From an uncultured Acetatifactor sp. (lineage in GTDB: Bacteria > Bacillota > Clostridia > Lachnospirales > Lachnospiraceae), in contig CAJUSI010000083.1 of assembly GCA_910589035.1 (NCBI GenBank), positions 1 through 60,922 of the forward strand: DNA of 60,922 bases, given 5' to 3'. A program made the position numbers and the translations under genes. Under the pieces are notes generated by a model. It saw only the letters and a list, made by a program, of their open reading frames with translations, was not told where the DNA came from and ran no database searches. Shown here one piece after another: positions 16,844 to 23,974 of this stretch (positions are counted from its first letter, which is position 1; every line of letters starts with the position of its first letter).

Positions 16844-17920
16844 CTACCTGGAAAGGTACGGCGATGTCTCAGCCTCAATCTGCCTGCCGTATTCCTTCAC
16901 GCTCTCCGTGACCGCATAATCCTCGTCGTCAAAAAGGAATTTATGCAGCCATACCACATTGGACTCCAGATTCAGAGGAACCACACAGCTTCCTTTTCCG
17001 CCGATATTACCCACGGTGCGCAGGTCCGGCTGAGGAAAGCCATCCTCCTCCACAATTCTGTAATTGGCGATATTTCCAAGCAGCTCCAGAATAACCTCCG
17101 AGTCGATGCTGGTGTATATGGAATCGATGCTGTCATTAAACACTTTGGTCAAAGTCACCAGATCCGCCTTCTTCGCCTGCTCTTCAATAGCCTTAATAAC
17201 CTCCCTCTGGCGGGCCGTACGCTTGAAATCGTCTCCCTTGGTTGCGCGGATCCGGCAATAGGCTGTGGCCTGAAGACCATTCAACAGTTGATAGCCGGCC
17301 TCCTTTAAGGGTTCATATTCGCATTTCAGTACGCTGGACACTCCGATCTGATAATTGTTGAGATGCGTCAGCTCTTCGCTGTCCACGTCAATATAGACGC
17401 CTCCCAGCCCGTCGATTACGCTCGCCAGCCCCTGATAGCCAACGGCCACAAAATCGGTGATATCCAGATCCAGATTCATGTTCAGCATCTTTATGGCCTG
17501 CTCCGCGCCTCCATAGGAATACGCTGCATTACATTTCCAGTAATCATCCGTGCCGAGGTTCAGGTATGTGTCGCGGTACACGCTCACCAGCCTGATCTCT
17601 CCCGTATCCATGTTAATACTGGCAATCATGGTGCTGTCACTGCGGCTGCCCTTGTATAACTGACTTTCCCTCTCCGCATCCAGGCCAAATAACGCGATAT
17701 TCATATAGCCATGCATCACGCCGCCCTCCTGGGTCTGCTGCTGCACCTCCTCATGTATCTCCAGCTTCTCAGGATTTATCTGCACCATCCTGGGCCCCTC
17801 GCTGGACTTATTCATCACAAGATACAGCACCACCAGCATAATCAGAATAATACTGATCTCAATGACAAAAAGCAGGATTTTCATTTTCTGTCTGGTGCTC
17901 ATTTTTTCTTTCGCTTCCAT
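16844..17920 (-). CDS. LytR-CpsA-Psr (LCP) family cell-wall glycopolymer ligase
   Basis: A 358-residue membrane-anchored enzyme. After a short cytoplasmic start there is one membrane segment (residues about 15-38) and an extracellular LCP domain: FGLDAERES, SDSTMIASINMDTGEIRLVS, DTYLNL, DFVAVGYQGLASVIDGLGGV, ATAYCRIRATKGDDFKRTAR-type motifs. LCP proteins attach teichoic acids or capsule to peptidoglycan. The conserved Asp and Arg of the lipid-pyrophosphate pocket are present (GLDA, RSDS, CRIRATKGDD). The start follows GGAGAGGAATTT. A TATAAT at 17972-17977 suggests its own promoter. Confidence 0.93.
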   Translation of the reverse strand: MEAKEKMSTRQKMKILLFVIEISIILIMLVVLYLVMNKSSEGPRMVQINPEKLEIHEEVQQQTQEGGVMHGYMNIALFGLDAERESQLYKGSRSDSTMIASINMDTGEIRLVSVYRDTYLNLGTDDYWKCNAAYSYGGAEQAIKMLNMNLDLDITDFVAVGYQGLASVIDGLGGVYIDVDSEELTHLNNYQIGVSSVLKCEYEPLKEAGYQLLNGLQATAYCRIRATKGDDFKRTARQREVIKAIEEQAKKADLVTLTKVFNDSIDSIYTSIDSEVILELLGNIANYRIVEEDGFPQPDLRTVGNIGGKGSCVVPLNLESNVVWLHKFLFDDEDYAVTESVKEYGRQIEAETSPYLSR

Positions 17921-18073
17921 AAATTCCTCTCCTTCCTGTTGTATCTGATCTGTAAGCGCCTTACACATACCATTATAAAAAGAAATATTTAGGAATTTAT
18001 GAAGCGATTTTGTAGCTATCCTTAAAAACCTCTGAATTTAGATTTAAAAAATGCATGGCCCGCACATGTTTTT

Positions 18074-19894
18074 TCAGCTCCTGATCTTCATTGCCGCAAC
18101 TATCCCTGCAAAAAGGGCAATTACAGAAATGCCGGACAAAATCGGCGCTGCGGTTATACCGTTTCCTGGCGCCATCCCAAAGCCCATCTGGTCCCCCGGG
18201 AGCATCCCTCCCGGCTCCATACCCGGCAGCCCCGGGAAGATCCCGTTTGCGCTTTCTCCGGAATCCGCCGGATTTTCCCTGCCGTTTTCGTCTCGTTTAC
18301 CGCCTCCCATTGTGCTGTCCATACTGCCCATGTCAGAAGTGTCCAGCCCTGCGGCGTCCACCCTGGAGGTGTCGCCGGAAAGCTGCCGGCTTACCGCTTC
18401 CGCCCGGAGATTCACGAATTTCTCAAGAGTCCGTACTCCGGTATCGAATTCCTCAGCCGTACAGAATCTGGTGGGATCCTTCTCCACAAAGGGCTGCAAA
18501 AGCGCCTTGGTCTCCCGGATCAGCTGCACAAGCTGTCCCCGGGAGAACCAGCGGTCTATGAACCCGGAGAAGAGCTCGTGATATTCCCGGGTATAGCTTT
18601 CATCGGAGAAAATCCATCCCAGCATGGGACGGTCATCCACGCTGCCTCCGGAAACCGGGCTGTCGATAGAAGCGTTGATGGAGCTGTCCGCGTCCCCGCC
18701 CTGGAACGTTCCGAAGGCAAGATTGTAGTCCCACGGGATCATGGAGAGCTGCCCGTCCTGCTCATACAGATAGTAGTTGTGGATCATGGCACCGGTATAG
18801 CTGTCGCCGTTGCACACGAAATTGTGTACGACGAAATAACGGATCACCTCATCTATATCCACCGTGTTATCAAGATCGGTGTACTCGTTCAGGTTTTTGA
18901 GGGCCCCGATCAGCCGCTGTTTGTCAGTTTCCGTGATTTTCGTCTTGGCATTGTCGAAAATATTGCTGTAGCTGTCCGGGTCGTCATCAATATATTTCAA
19001 CTTCACATCGTCACTCCCCATACCGCCGAAGCCGCTGAAACCGCCGCCGGCTCCATCCGTCATGCCCGGAAATGCTCCGCCGTCTGGCATCTGCGGCATA
19101 CCGTCCTCCATGCCCTGGCCGGTTCCCGCCCAACCGTTCCCGCTGTCGGAACTGTCCTGCGGCATATTTCCTTCCTGCGGCATGCCTCCCCACTGCGGCA
19201 GATTCCGGGAATCCATGTCACTGAAATCGAAATCGTCAAAGTTAAATCTCTTTCCGTTGCCGCGCCCGCCGCCGAAGCTATAGCTGTCCGGTTTATACAG
19301 CTCCCCGCTGTCCGCACCGTAATTTCTCCGGAGAAAGCCGTCCTCCACGCCCTCCACCGCCAGATACAGGCCCCAGTCCTCCCCGTTGACGGTGATGTAG
19401 GCATAGCTGCACAGAGGCGCGTCCACACCGAAGTCTCCCATCATCCGATACACAAGATAATCCTTCATCATGGTGTTGTCCTGAATCAGGTTATTCAGGC
19501 TCAGCTTGTCCAGGCCATGATAGGTTTTCCCGTTTTCGTAGTGATCAAATTCCAATTTAAAGCTGTAACGCCGGCTGCCCAGGGAACGAACGGAGCTCAG
19601 GGAGGTATTCCCCTTGGCCCGGATGCCTATATTCCTGTAGCTCTCCCCGTCGATTACCACCGCGCAGACGCTGTACTCCTCACTTTCACAGGTTTCGATA
19701 AAGCTGTCCCAGTCGTCCATCACAATGTCTATGGTATGTACGGAGGAAGTGTCGAACAGCCCCTCTTCATAGCCCATGGCGCTGCCGGCGGATACAATCC
19801 CCCGGGAAGCGCCACCCATAAACAGAAGAGTCAGCACAAGTGAGAGCACCATGGCGGCAACACAGATTTTATTGATATGTCTGTTGGTTGACAT
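18074..19894 (-). CDS. CotH kinase-family protein, exported
   Basis: A 606-residue protein with an N-terminal signal/anchor segment (residues about 9-28) and a second hydrophobic segment at the C-terminus (ILSGISVIALFAGIVAAMKI), so probably anchored outside the membrane. The CotH domain shows RAKGNTSLS, LNNLIQDNTMMKDYLVYRM, EDWGLYLAVEGVEDGFL and the later IPWDYNLAFG metal-binding motif of this atypical kinase fold. A Gly/Met-rich linker (GGMPQEGNMPQ) lies inside, as usual in the Lachnospiraceae members. It is co-transcribed with DUF4956 (16-base gap) and the VTC gene, a recurrent trio of unknown joint function. Confidence 0.9.
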   Translation of the reverse strand: MSTNRHINKICVAAMVLSLVLTLLFMGGASRGIVSAGSAMGYEEGLFDTSSVHTIDIVMDDWDSFIETCESEEYSVCAVVIDGESYRNIGIRAKGNTSLSSVRSLGSRRYSFKLEFDHYENGKTYHGLDKLSLNNLIQDNTMMKDYLVYRMMGDFGVDAPLCSYAYITVNGEDWGLYLAVEGVEDGFLRRNYGADSGELYKPDSYSFGGGRGNGKRFNFDDFDFSDMDSRNLPQWGGMPQEGNMPQDSSDSGNGWAGTGQGMEDGMPQMPDGGAFPGMTDGAGGGFSGFGGMGSDDVKLKYIDDDPDSYSNIFDNAKTKITETDKQRLIGALKNLNEYTDLDNTVDIDEVIRYFVVHNFVCNGDSYTGAMIHNYYLYEQDGQLSMIPWDYNLAFGTFQGGDADSSINASIDSPVSGGSVDDRPMLGWIFSDESYTREYHELFSGFIDRWFSRGQLVQLIRETKALLQPFVEKDPTRFCTAEEFDTGVRTLEKFVNLRAEAVSRQLSGDTSRVDAAGLDTSDMGSMDSTMGGGKRDENGRENPADSGESANGIFPGLPGMEPGGMLPGDQMGFGMAPGNGITAAPILSGISVIALFAGIVAAMKIRS

Positions 19895-19909
19895 TGCCGT
19901 TCTCCCCCC

Positions 19910-20581
19910 TTACCCCATGTAATCCCCGTGATAGCTTACCAGCACCGCGCTCTTTATGCCCGGCATTTCGGACAGCCTGTTGATAAAGTCCGTATTGTCG
20001 TCCTTTAAGCGGATCTCATAATTGATTTCCACCATGCCCTTCTGGGCGCTCTTGCTCTTCACCGTGCACCTCCGGGTCATTTTGCCCAGGTACTCCCTTG
20101 CGGCTGTCTCGCTTTCATGCCCGGCGCAGGAGAGAACCAGGATATAGGGATTGCAGCAGGACTGCCTGTTTACGAAGATCAGCAGGATCACGCCGATTAT
20201 CACGCTGCCGATGACGGCAAGAGGGATGAATCCCGCTGCCAGCACAATGCCCACCGCAATGGACCAGAACAGGAAAGCGATGTCAAGGGGCTCTTTGATG
20301 GCCGTGCGGAAACGGACGATGGACAGAGCGCCCACCATACCAAGGGACAGCACCACATTGGATGTGACCGCCAGGATTACTACCGTAGTGATCATGGTCA
20401 TGGCGATGAGCGTGACCCCGAAGCTGGAGGAATACATCACTCCCTGGCAGGTCTTTTTATATACCAGGAAAATAAACATACCGATGCCGAAGGCTAAAAG
20501 CAGGGCCACCGCCATGTCAAGGATGCTCACTGCCGTTACCTTCTCCAGAAAGCTGGATTTGAAAATGTCGCTGAAATTCAT
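19910..20581 (-). CDS. DUF4956 membrane protein
   Basis: A 223-residue membrane protein with four hydrophobic segments in residues about 18-130 and a cytoplasmic C-terminal domain. The conserved core is SLGMVGALSIVRFRTAIKEP, typical of DUF4956. This family nearly always accompanies VTC-type polyphosphate polymerase and CotH genes, as here. The function is unknown; the soluble domain ends with EMPGIKSAVLVSYHGDY, resembling a small ligand-binding (ACT-like) fold, which is my inference. The start follows AGGAAGG. Confidence 0.9.
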   Translation of the reverse strand: MNFSDIFKSSFLEKVTAVSILDMAVALLLAFGIGMFIFLVYKKTCQGVMYSSSFGVTLIAMTMITTVVILAVTSNVVLSLGMVGALSIVRFRTAIKEPLDIAFLFWSIAVGIVLAAGFIPLAVIGSVIIGVILLIFVNRQSCCNPYILVLSCAGHESETAAREYLGKMTRRCTVKSKSAQKGMVEINYEIRLKDDNTDFINRLSEMPGIKSAVLVSYHGDYMG

Positions 20582-20595
20582 AGTAATACCTTCCT

Positions 20596-20611
20596 GCGCG
20601 CTTTAGCGCGC
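20596..20611 (-). promoter_or_regulatory. GC-only hairpin just before the DUF4956 ribosome binding site
   Basis: GCGCGC-TAAA-GCGCGC lies immediately upstream of the AGGAAGG site in the 191-base gap between the VTC and DUF4956 genes. It could limit translation, stabilise a processed mRNA end, or be an incidental feature. The rest of the gap holds no gene. Confidence 0.45.
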
Positions 20612-20772
20612 GTACCATTTAAAATTGTTATAAGCTGCAGTTCAGATTCTGCGGTCTATCTGAACCGATGTCATTCCTTATCTCACCAATTTCCCATAAA
20701 AGCCCACCCAGAAGACACCCTCTGTTTAACGCAAGCTTATGTGACTGGCTATACCGCCAAAATAGTACCGTT

Positions 20773-21444
20773 TTAGCCGTAAATACGGCACTGTGCATAT
20801 TTGGAAAATGCCCCTGCCCTCCTGCCCGGAAGCCGGATCGCATCCCGGATAATGTCCGGCAGGAAAGTGTCCCATTTCACTTCCATAATGATGGGGGCGT
20901 CGCCTGCCGGAATCATGATGCAGTCCGGGTTCAGGAAATCCGTACAGCCCAGCCCCGTGCGGATATTGTAATCAAAGGTGACGCGGGTGTTGCCGGGGCC
21001 GTAGACGAAGGGCTCCCTGGTATAGTCTACGATGGTCCTGGGGCGCAGCTCCTGTGTGCGCATCTTGGCATAAAGCTCCCGGACAAGCCCCTGGGGATGC
21101 TCCTTCATCCAGTCCAGCCTGCCCTCCGCCACTGCCCGGGCCTCCTCCGGGGTAAGCGGGGCGCTCTGCTTATTGCCCAGGCTGTTCCATTTTCTCTTTT
21201 TCTCCAGATGGATGATTCTCGTGTCCCCATTGTAGTAGCGGATGCGGAATTTCTCACGCACGCTCACTCCGTCCAGCTTTTCCCGCAGCGCCCTGTCGGC
21301 CCATGTGTCAAAATAGAGGCTCCGGATCTCATATCTGCCGTCGACGGCATGGGGATCGCTTTTCATAATGGCCCGCAGCCGAAGCCGGAGTGTGCGCAGA
21401 TCCGATTCATTGATCTCAAGCTTCCACTCGTGACGGTAATCCAT
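20773..21444 (-). CDS. VTC-domain polyphosphate polymerase-like protein
   Basis: A 223-residue protein filling one VTC catalytic domain, a tunnel fold. Conserved basic and acidic residues line up: EWKLEI at the start, GRYEIRSLYFDT (about 41-52), KFRIRYYNG, IHLEKKRKW, ELRPRTIVDYTREPFV, RVTFDYNIRTG and IIMEVKWD near the end. Yeast VTC4 makes polyphosphate from ATP with such residues. Bacterial members beside CotH and DUF4956 are less studied. The start follows GGAGGAATGAGAG. Upstream is a 14-bp repeat array that may bind the response regulator encoded nearby. Confidence 0.9.
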   Translation of the reverse strand: MDYRHEWKLEINESDLRTLRLRLRAIMKSDPHAVDGRYEIRSLYFDTWADRALREKLDGVSVREKFRIRYYNGDTRIIHLEKKRKWNSLGNKQSAPLTPEEARAVAEGRLDWMKEHPQGLVRELYAKMRTQELRPRTIVDYTREPFVYGPGNTRVTFDYNIRTGLGCTDFLNPDCIMIPAGDAPIIMEVKWDTFLPDIIRDAIRLPGRRAGAFSKYAQCRIYG

Positions 21445-21568
21445 CTCTCATTCCTCCTTCCTGTTCCTATGATAGTATAATCCACGCTAATTAACCATAT
21501 GTTTGTCGCCGTGAATAAAACAATGAAAGCCGGCACTGCCAAACGTACTGAACATAGGGTTATTAACC

Positions 21569-21634
21569 TTGACTTATAATAGAATCTAAGGGCTGATTCT
21601 ATTATCAAGATTCTATTATCAAGATTCTATTATA
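21569..21634 (-). promoter_or_regulatory. 14-bp direct-repeat and dyad array upstream of the VTC gene
   Basis: GATTCTATTATCAA occurs twice in tandem (21595-21608 and 21609-21622), followed by GATTCTATTATA. An inverted copy (TTGACTTATAATAGAATC, 21569-21586) sits eight bases away. This gives three direct and one opposing half-sites about 125 bases before the VTC start, the pattern of an activator-binding region. Confidence 0.65.
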
Positions 21635-21696
21635 GAAAGAAAAGCTTAACTGGACTTAAAGGCAGCAGAATTTCTTCACAAAAAGACAGGGGCTAT

Positions 21697-21780
21697 CGGG
21701 AAATAACTGTCCTTCCACAATATATGTTGTGACATGCCGGAGCTCACAACCATATATTGTATTTTGGCAGCATTTCCCGG
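21697..21780. repeat. Interspersed hairpin repeat, copy A
   Basis: The 84-bp sequence starts CGGGAAAT and ends ATTTCCCG, with an inner dyad ACAATATAT...TTGTGA with TCACAA...ATATATTGT. Copy B is at 26935-27016. It lies about 100 bases past the histidine kinase stop, in a 437-base gap that otherwise holds only the 14-bp array. Confidence 0.85.
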
Positions 21781-21880
21781 CAACCCCCGAATGTAGAGTT
21801 GATATGACAGGAAAGGGCATCCCGCCCTGGGCGCGAACCAGCGAAAAGCCCGGATACAGGAAACAATGTGGTCCACCTGT

Positions 21881-23122
21881 TTATGAGGTCTGCAGGGGAA
21901 AAACCGCTGTGACAAGGAAAACATTCCCGTCAAGGGAGGCGCTGATTTTCCCGCCGTGGGCGTTCACAATGGCCCGGGCCATGGACAGACCGATACCGTA
22001 ACCGCCCGTTCCCGAATTGCGGGAGGAATCGGCGCGGTAGAAGCGGTCGAAGACATGCCGCAGAGTTTCGTCGGTGACAGGCAGGACGGAGGTATTGCTC
22101 ACGGTCAGGACCAGCCTGCGCCCCTGCCTTCCGAATTGCAGTGAGATACGGCCGCCCCTGGGAGAATATTTGAGGGCATTATCCAAAAGGATGGACACCA
22201 GCTGGGAAATCGTCTCATTATTCCCCACCATGGTAAGCATGGGCTGTACCTGACAGTCGAATTCCTTCTCCTGTGTCTGCGCAGGCGTCCGGAAAGGCGC
22301 GGCGGTATCGAGGACAACCTCGGAAACCGGGAACTCGATCATCTGCCGGGAATCCCGGGATTCCTCCATCCGCGCAAGGCAGACAAGGTCGTTTGTAAGC
22401 CCGGCCAGCCGTTTCGCCTGGTTCCCGATGTCCTCCAGGCACTGGTTTTCCCCCATATCCATTTTCAGCACGTCCACATTGGCGCTGATGATGGTGAGCG
22501 GCGTCCTGATCTCATGCCCGGCGTCGGTGATAAACCGCTTCTGCTTCTCATAGCTCTCCGCCACAGGACGGATGAATTTTCCTGCAAAAAAACACACCGC
22601 AACGGCAGTGACGGCGTATCCCGCCAGGGACATTCCGATGCTGAAGAGGGTGAAATCGTGATACAGATCCAGCTCCCGGCCGCAGTCAAGGAATGTGATC
22701 CGCATGCCCATCCTTTCGGGAGTGCTCATATACCGGTACTTCTCCACAAATCCCCGGGCGCTGCCTTTTTTCGCAATGTCCAGGGCGTACCGGGAAGCCG
22801 TCCCGCTGTCGATGGCGAAGATCCGGCTTGTCTCCGTATTGACGACTTCCCCTGAATTGTTCACAAGCACCGAAAAAAATCTGGCCGTGAAGGGAAGCTC
22901 CGGCGACATACCGGGCGGAAGCCAGTCCATGGGGCCTCCCGGCCCTTCTCTGAAATCCGGAAACGCGCCCTGGTTCCGGGACAGCAGAGAAAGCGTGGTA
23001 TCCGCCTCCTCCACCACAGACCTGTAATTGAGCAGATTCATCCCGGCTACAATGACAGCCAGCAAAACGAACAGCGCGGTCAGGGCAAGGGCAGTAAATC
23101 TGATTTTCAGCCTTCTGATCAT
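21881..23122 (-). CDS. Sensor histidine kinase
   Basis: A 413-residue membrane kinase. Residues about 10-30 and 175-195 are membrane segments flanking a 145-residue extracytoplasmic sensor. Then come the HisKA box ITDAGHEIRTPLTII with the phospho-His and the HATPase N, G1 and G2 boxes (LLDNALKYSP; GTGGYGIGLSM). The start at 23122 overlaps the regulator stop (ATGA), so translation is coupled. The signal is unknown. Its position just upstream of the VTC-DUF4956-CotH genes suggests these are targets. Confidence 0.93.
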   Translation of the reverse strand: MIRRLKIRFTALALTALFVLLAVIVAGMNLLNYRSVVEEADTTLSLLSRNQGAFPDFREGPGGPMDWLPPGMSPELPFTARFFSVLVNNSGEVVNTETSRIFAIDSGTASRYALDIAKKGSARGFVEKYRYMSTPERMGMRITFLDCGRELDLYHDFTLFSIGMSLAGYAVTAVAVCFFAGKFIRPVAESYEKQKRFITDAGHEIRTPLTIISANVDVLKMDMGENQCLEDIGNQAKRLAGLTNDLVCLARMEESRDSRQMIEFPVSEVVLDTAAPFRTPAQTQEKEFDCQVQPMLTMVGNNETISQLVSILLDNALKYSPRGGRISLQFGRQGRRLVLTVSNTSVLPVTDETLRHVFDRFYRADSSRNSGTGGYGIGLSMARAIVNAHGGKISASLDGNVFLVTAVFPLQTS

Positions 23123-23790
23123 GTCTGTTCCTCCAGAGAGTACCCTGCGTTTCTGGACGCCCTGATCTGAATATCGGCGTGAAGGGCGGCCAGCTTCTTG
23201 CGGAGGCAGGAGATGTACACCCACACCACATTGATCTCCGCCTCGGAGTCGCAGCCCCATATTTTCTCCATGAACCGCTGGGAGGAAATGATATGGCGGG
23301 GATTGGACATCAGGAACTCCATCATCTGGTATTCCCTGTTGGCAAGGCGAAAGCTTCCCGCAGGGGAGGACAGCTCAAAGGTGGCCCTGTCCAGGGAAAT
23401 ATTTCCCATCCGCAGCCTGCTGTCCGCCGCGGCCTGGTTCCTGGTGATGGCGCGGATGCGGGCCAGAAGCTCTTTGGTGTCAAAGGGCTTGGCCAGATAG
23501 TCGTTTGCCCCGCTGTCCAGTCCCAGCACCTTGTCGTCCACCTCCGACTTTGCCGTCAGCATCAGGACGGGCAGGCGGCTTCCCGCGCCGCGTATTTTCC
23601 TTAAAACGGTAATGCCGTCCATCTTAGGCATCATAATATCCAGTACGGCTGCGTCATAATTGCCGGACTGCAGATAGGCCAGTGCTTCCTCTCCGTCGTA
23701 AACCGCGTCCACGGAATAGTTGTTCTTCTGAAAGATCGTCACCAGAACCCGGGACAGGGAGCACTCGTCCTCTGCCAGTAATATGCGCAT
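23119..23790 (-). CDS. OmpR/PhoB-type response regulator
   Basis: A 223-residue transcription regulator. The receiver domain has the acidic pair near residue 8 (AEDE), the phospho-acceptor Asp at about residue 51 (AVLDIMMPKMDG) and the Lys in LAKPFD. The C-terminal winged helix carries REYQMMEFLMSN and the recognition region NVVWVYISCLRKKL. It is coupled to the kinase by an ATGA overlap, and a GGAGG lies near the start. OmpR-type regulators bind tandem direct repeats, in line with the array at 21569-21634; that link is inference. Confidence 0.95.
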   Translation of the reverse strand: MRILLAEDECSLSRVLVTIFQKNNYSVDAVYDGEEALAYLQSGNYDAAVLDIMMPKMDGITVLRKIRGAGSRLPVLMLTAKSEVDDKVLGLDSGANDYLAKPFDTKELLARIRAITRNQAAADSRLRMGNISLDRATFELSSPAGSFRLANREYQMMEFLMSNPRHIISSQRFMEKIWGCDSEAEINVVWVYISCLRKKLAALHADIQIRASRNAGYSLEEQT

Positions 23791-23826
23791 ATACGCCCAC
23801 CTCCATGTGAAAGATTTGTTTTTATT

Positions 23827-23848
23827 GGCATGATCCTTCGATCATGCC
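23827..23848. promoter_or_regulatory. Perfect hairpin between clpB and the response-regulator gene
   Basis: GGCATGATC pairs with GATCATGCC around a four-base loop, with a second small CCGC/GCGG stem beside it. It sits in the leader of the regulator gene and 127 bases past the clpB stop. With no T-run on the minus strand it is not a classic terminator for clpB. Confidence 0.5.
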
Positions 23849-23974
23849 GCCTTCTGCGGCAGCCATCCCTATTGCTTGTATGCCCTCTTTCCCGAGACTT
23901 TCTGAATGACAAGCGTCCTGCCCCCTGCATTCGCGAAATATCTTTCCGGCTCTCTCCTTTATTTAGACGGTATT

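Noticed and set aside
18578..19843. 421-codon plus-strand frame opposite the CotH gene
   Set aside because: It is antisense to a protein with clear CotH motifs and lacks a ribosome binding site.
21595..21634. CRISPR array
   Set aside because: The 14-bp units are directly adjacent with no spacers, and no cas gene is present.
23827..23848. Terminator for clpB
   Set aside because: The hairpin is perfect, but no T-run follows on the minus strand, so it is kept only as a leader hairpin.
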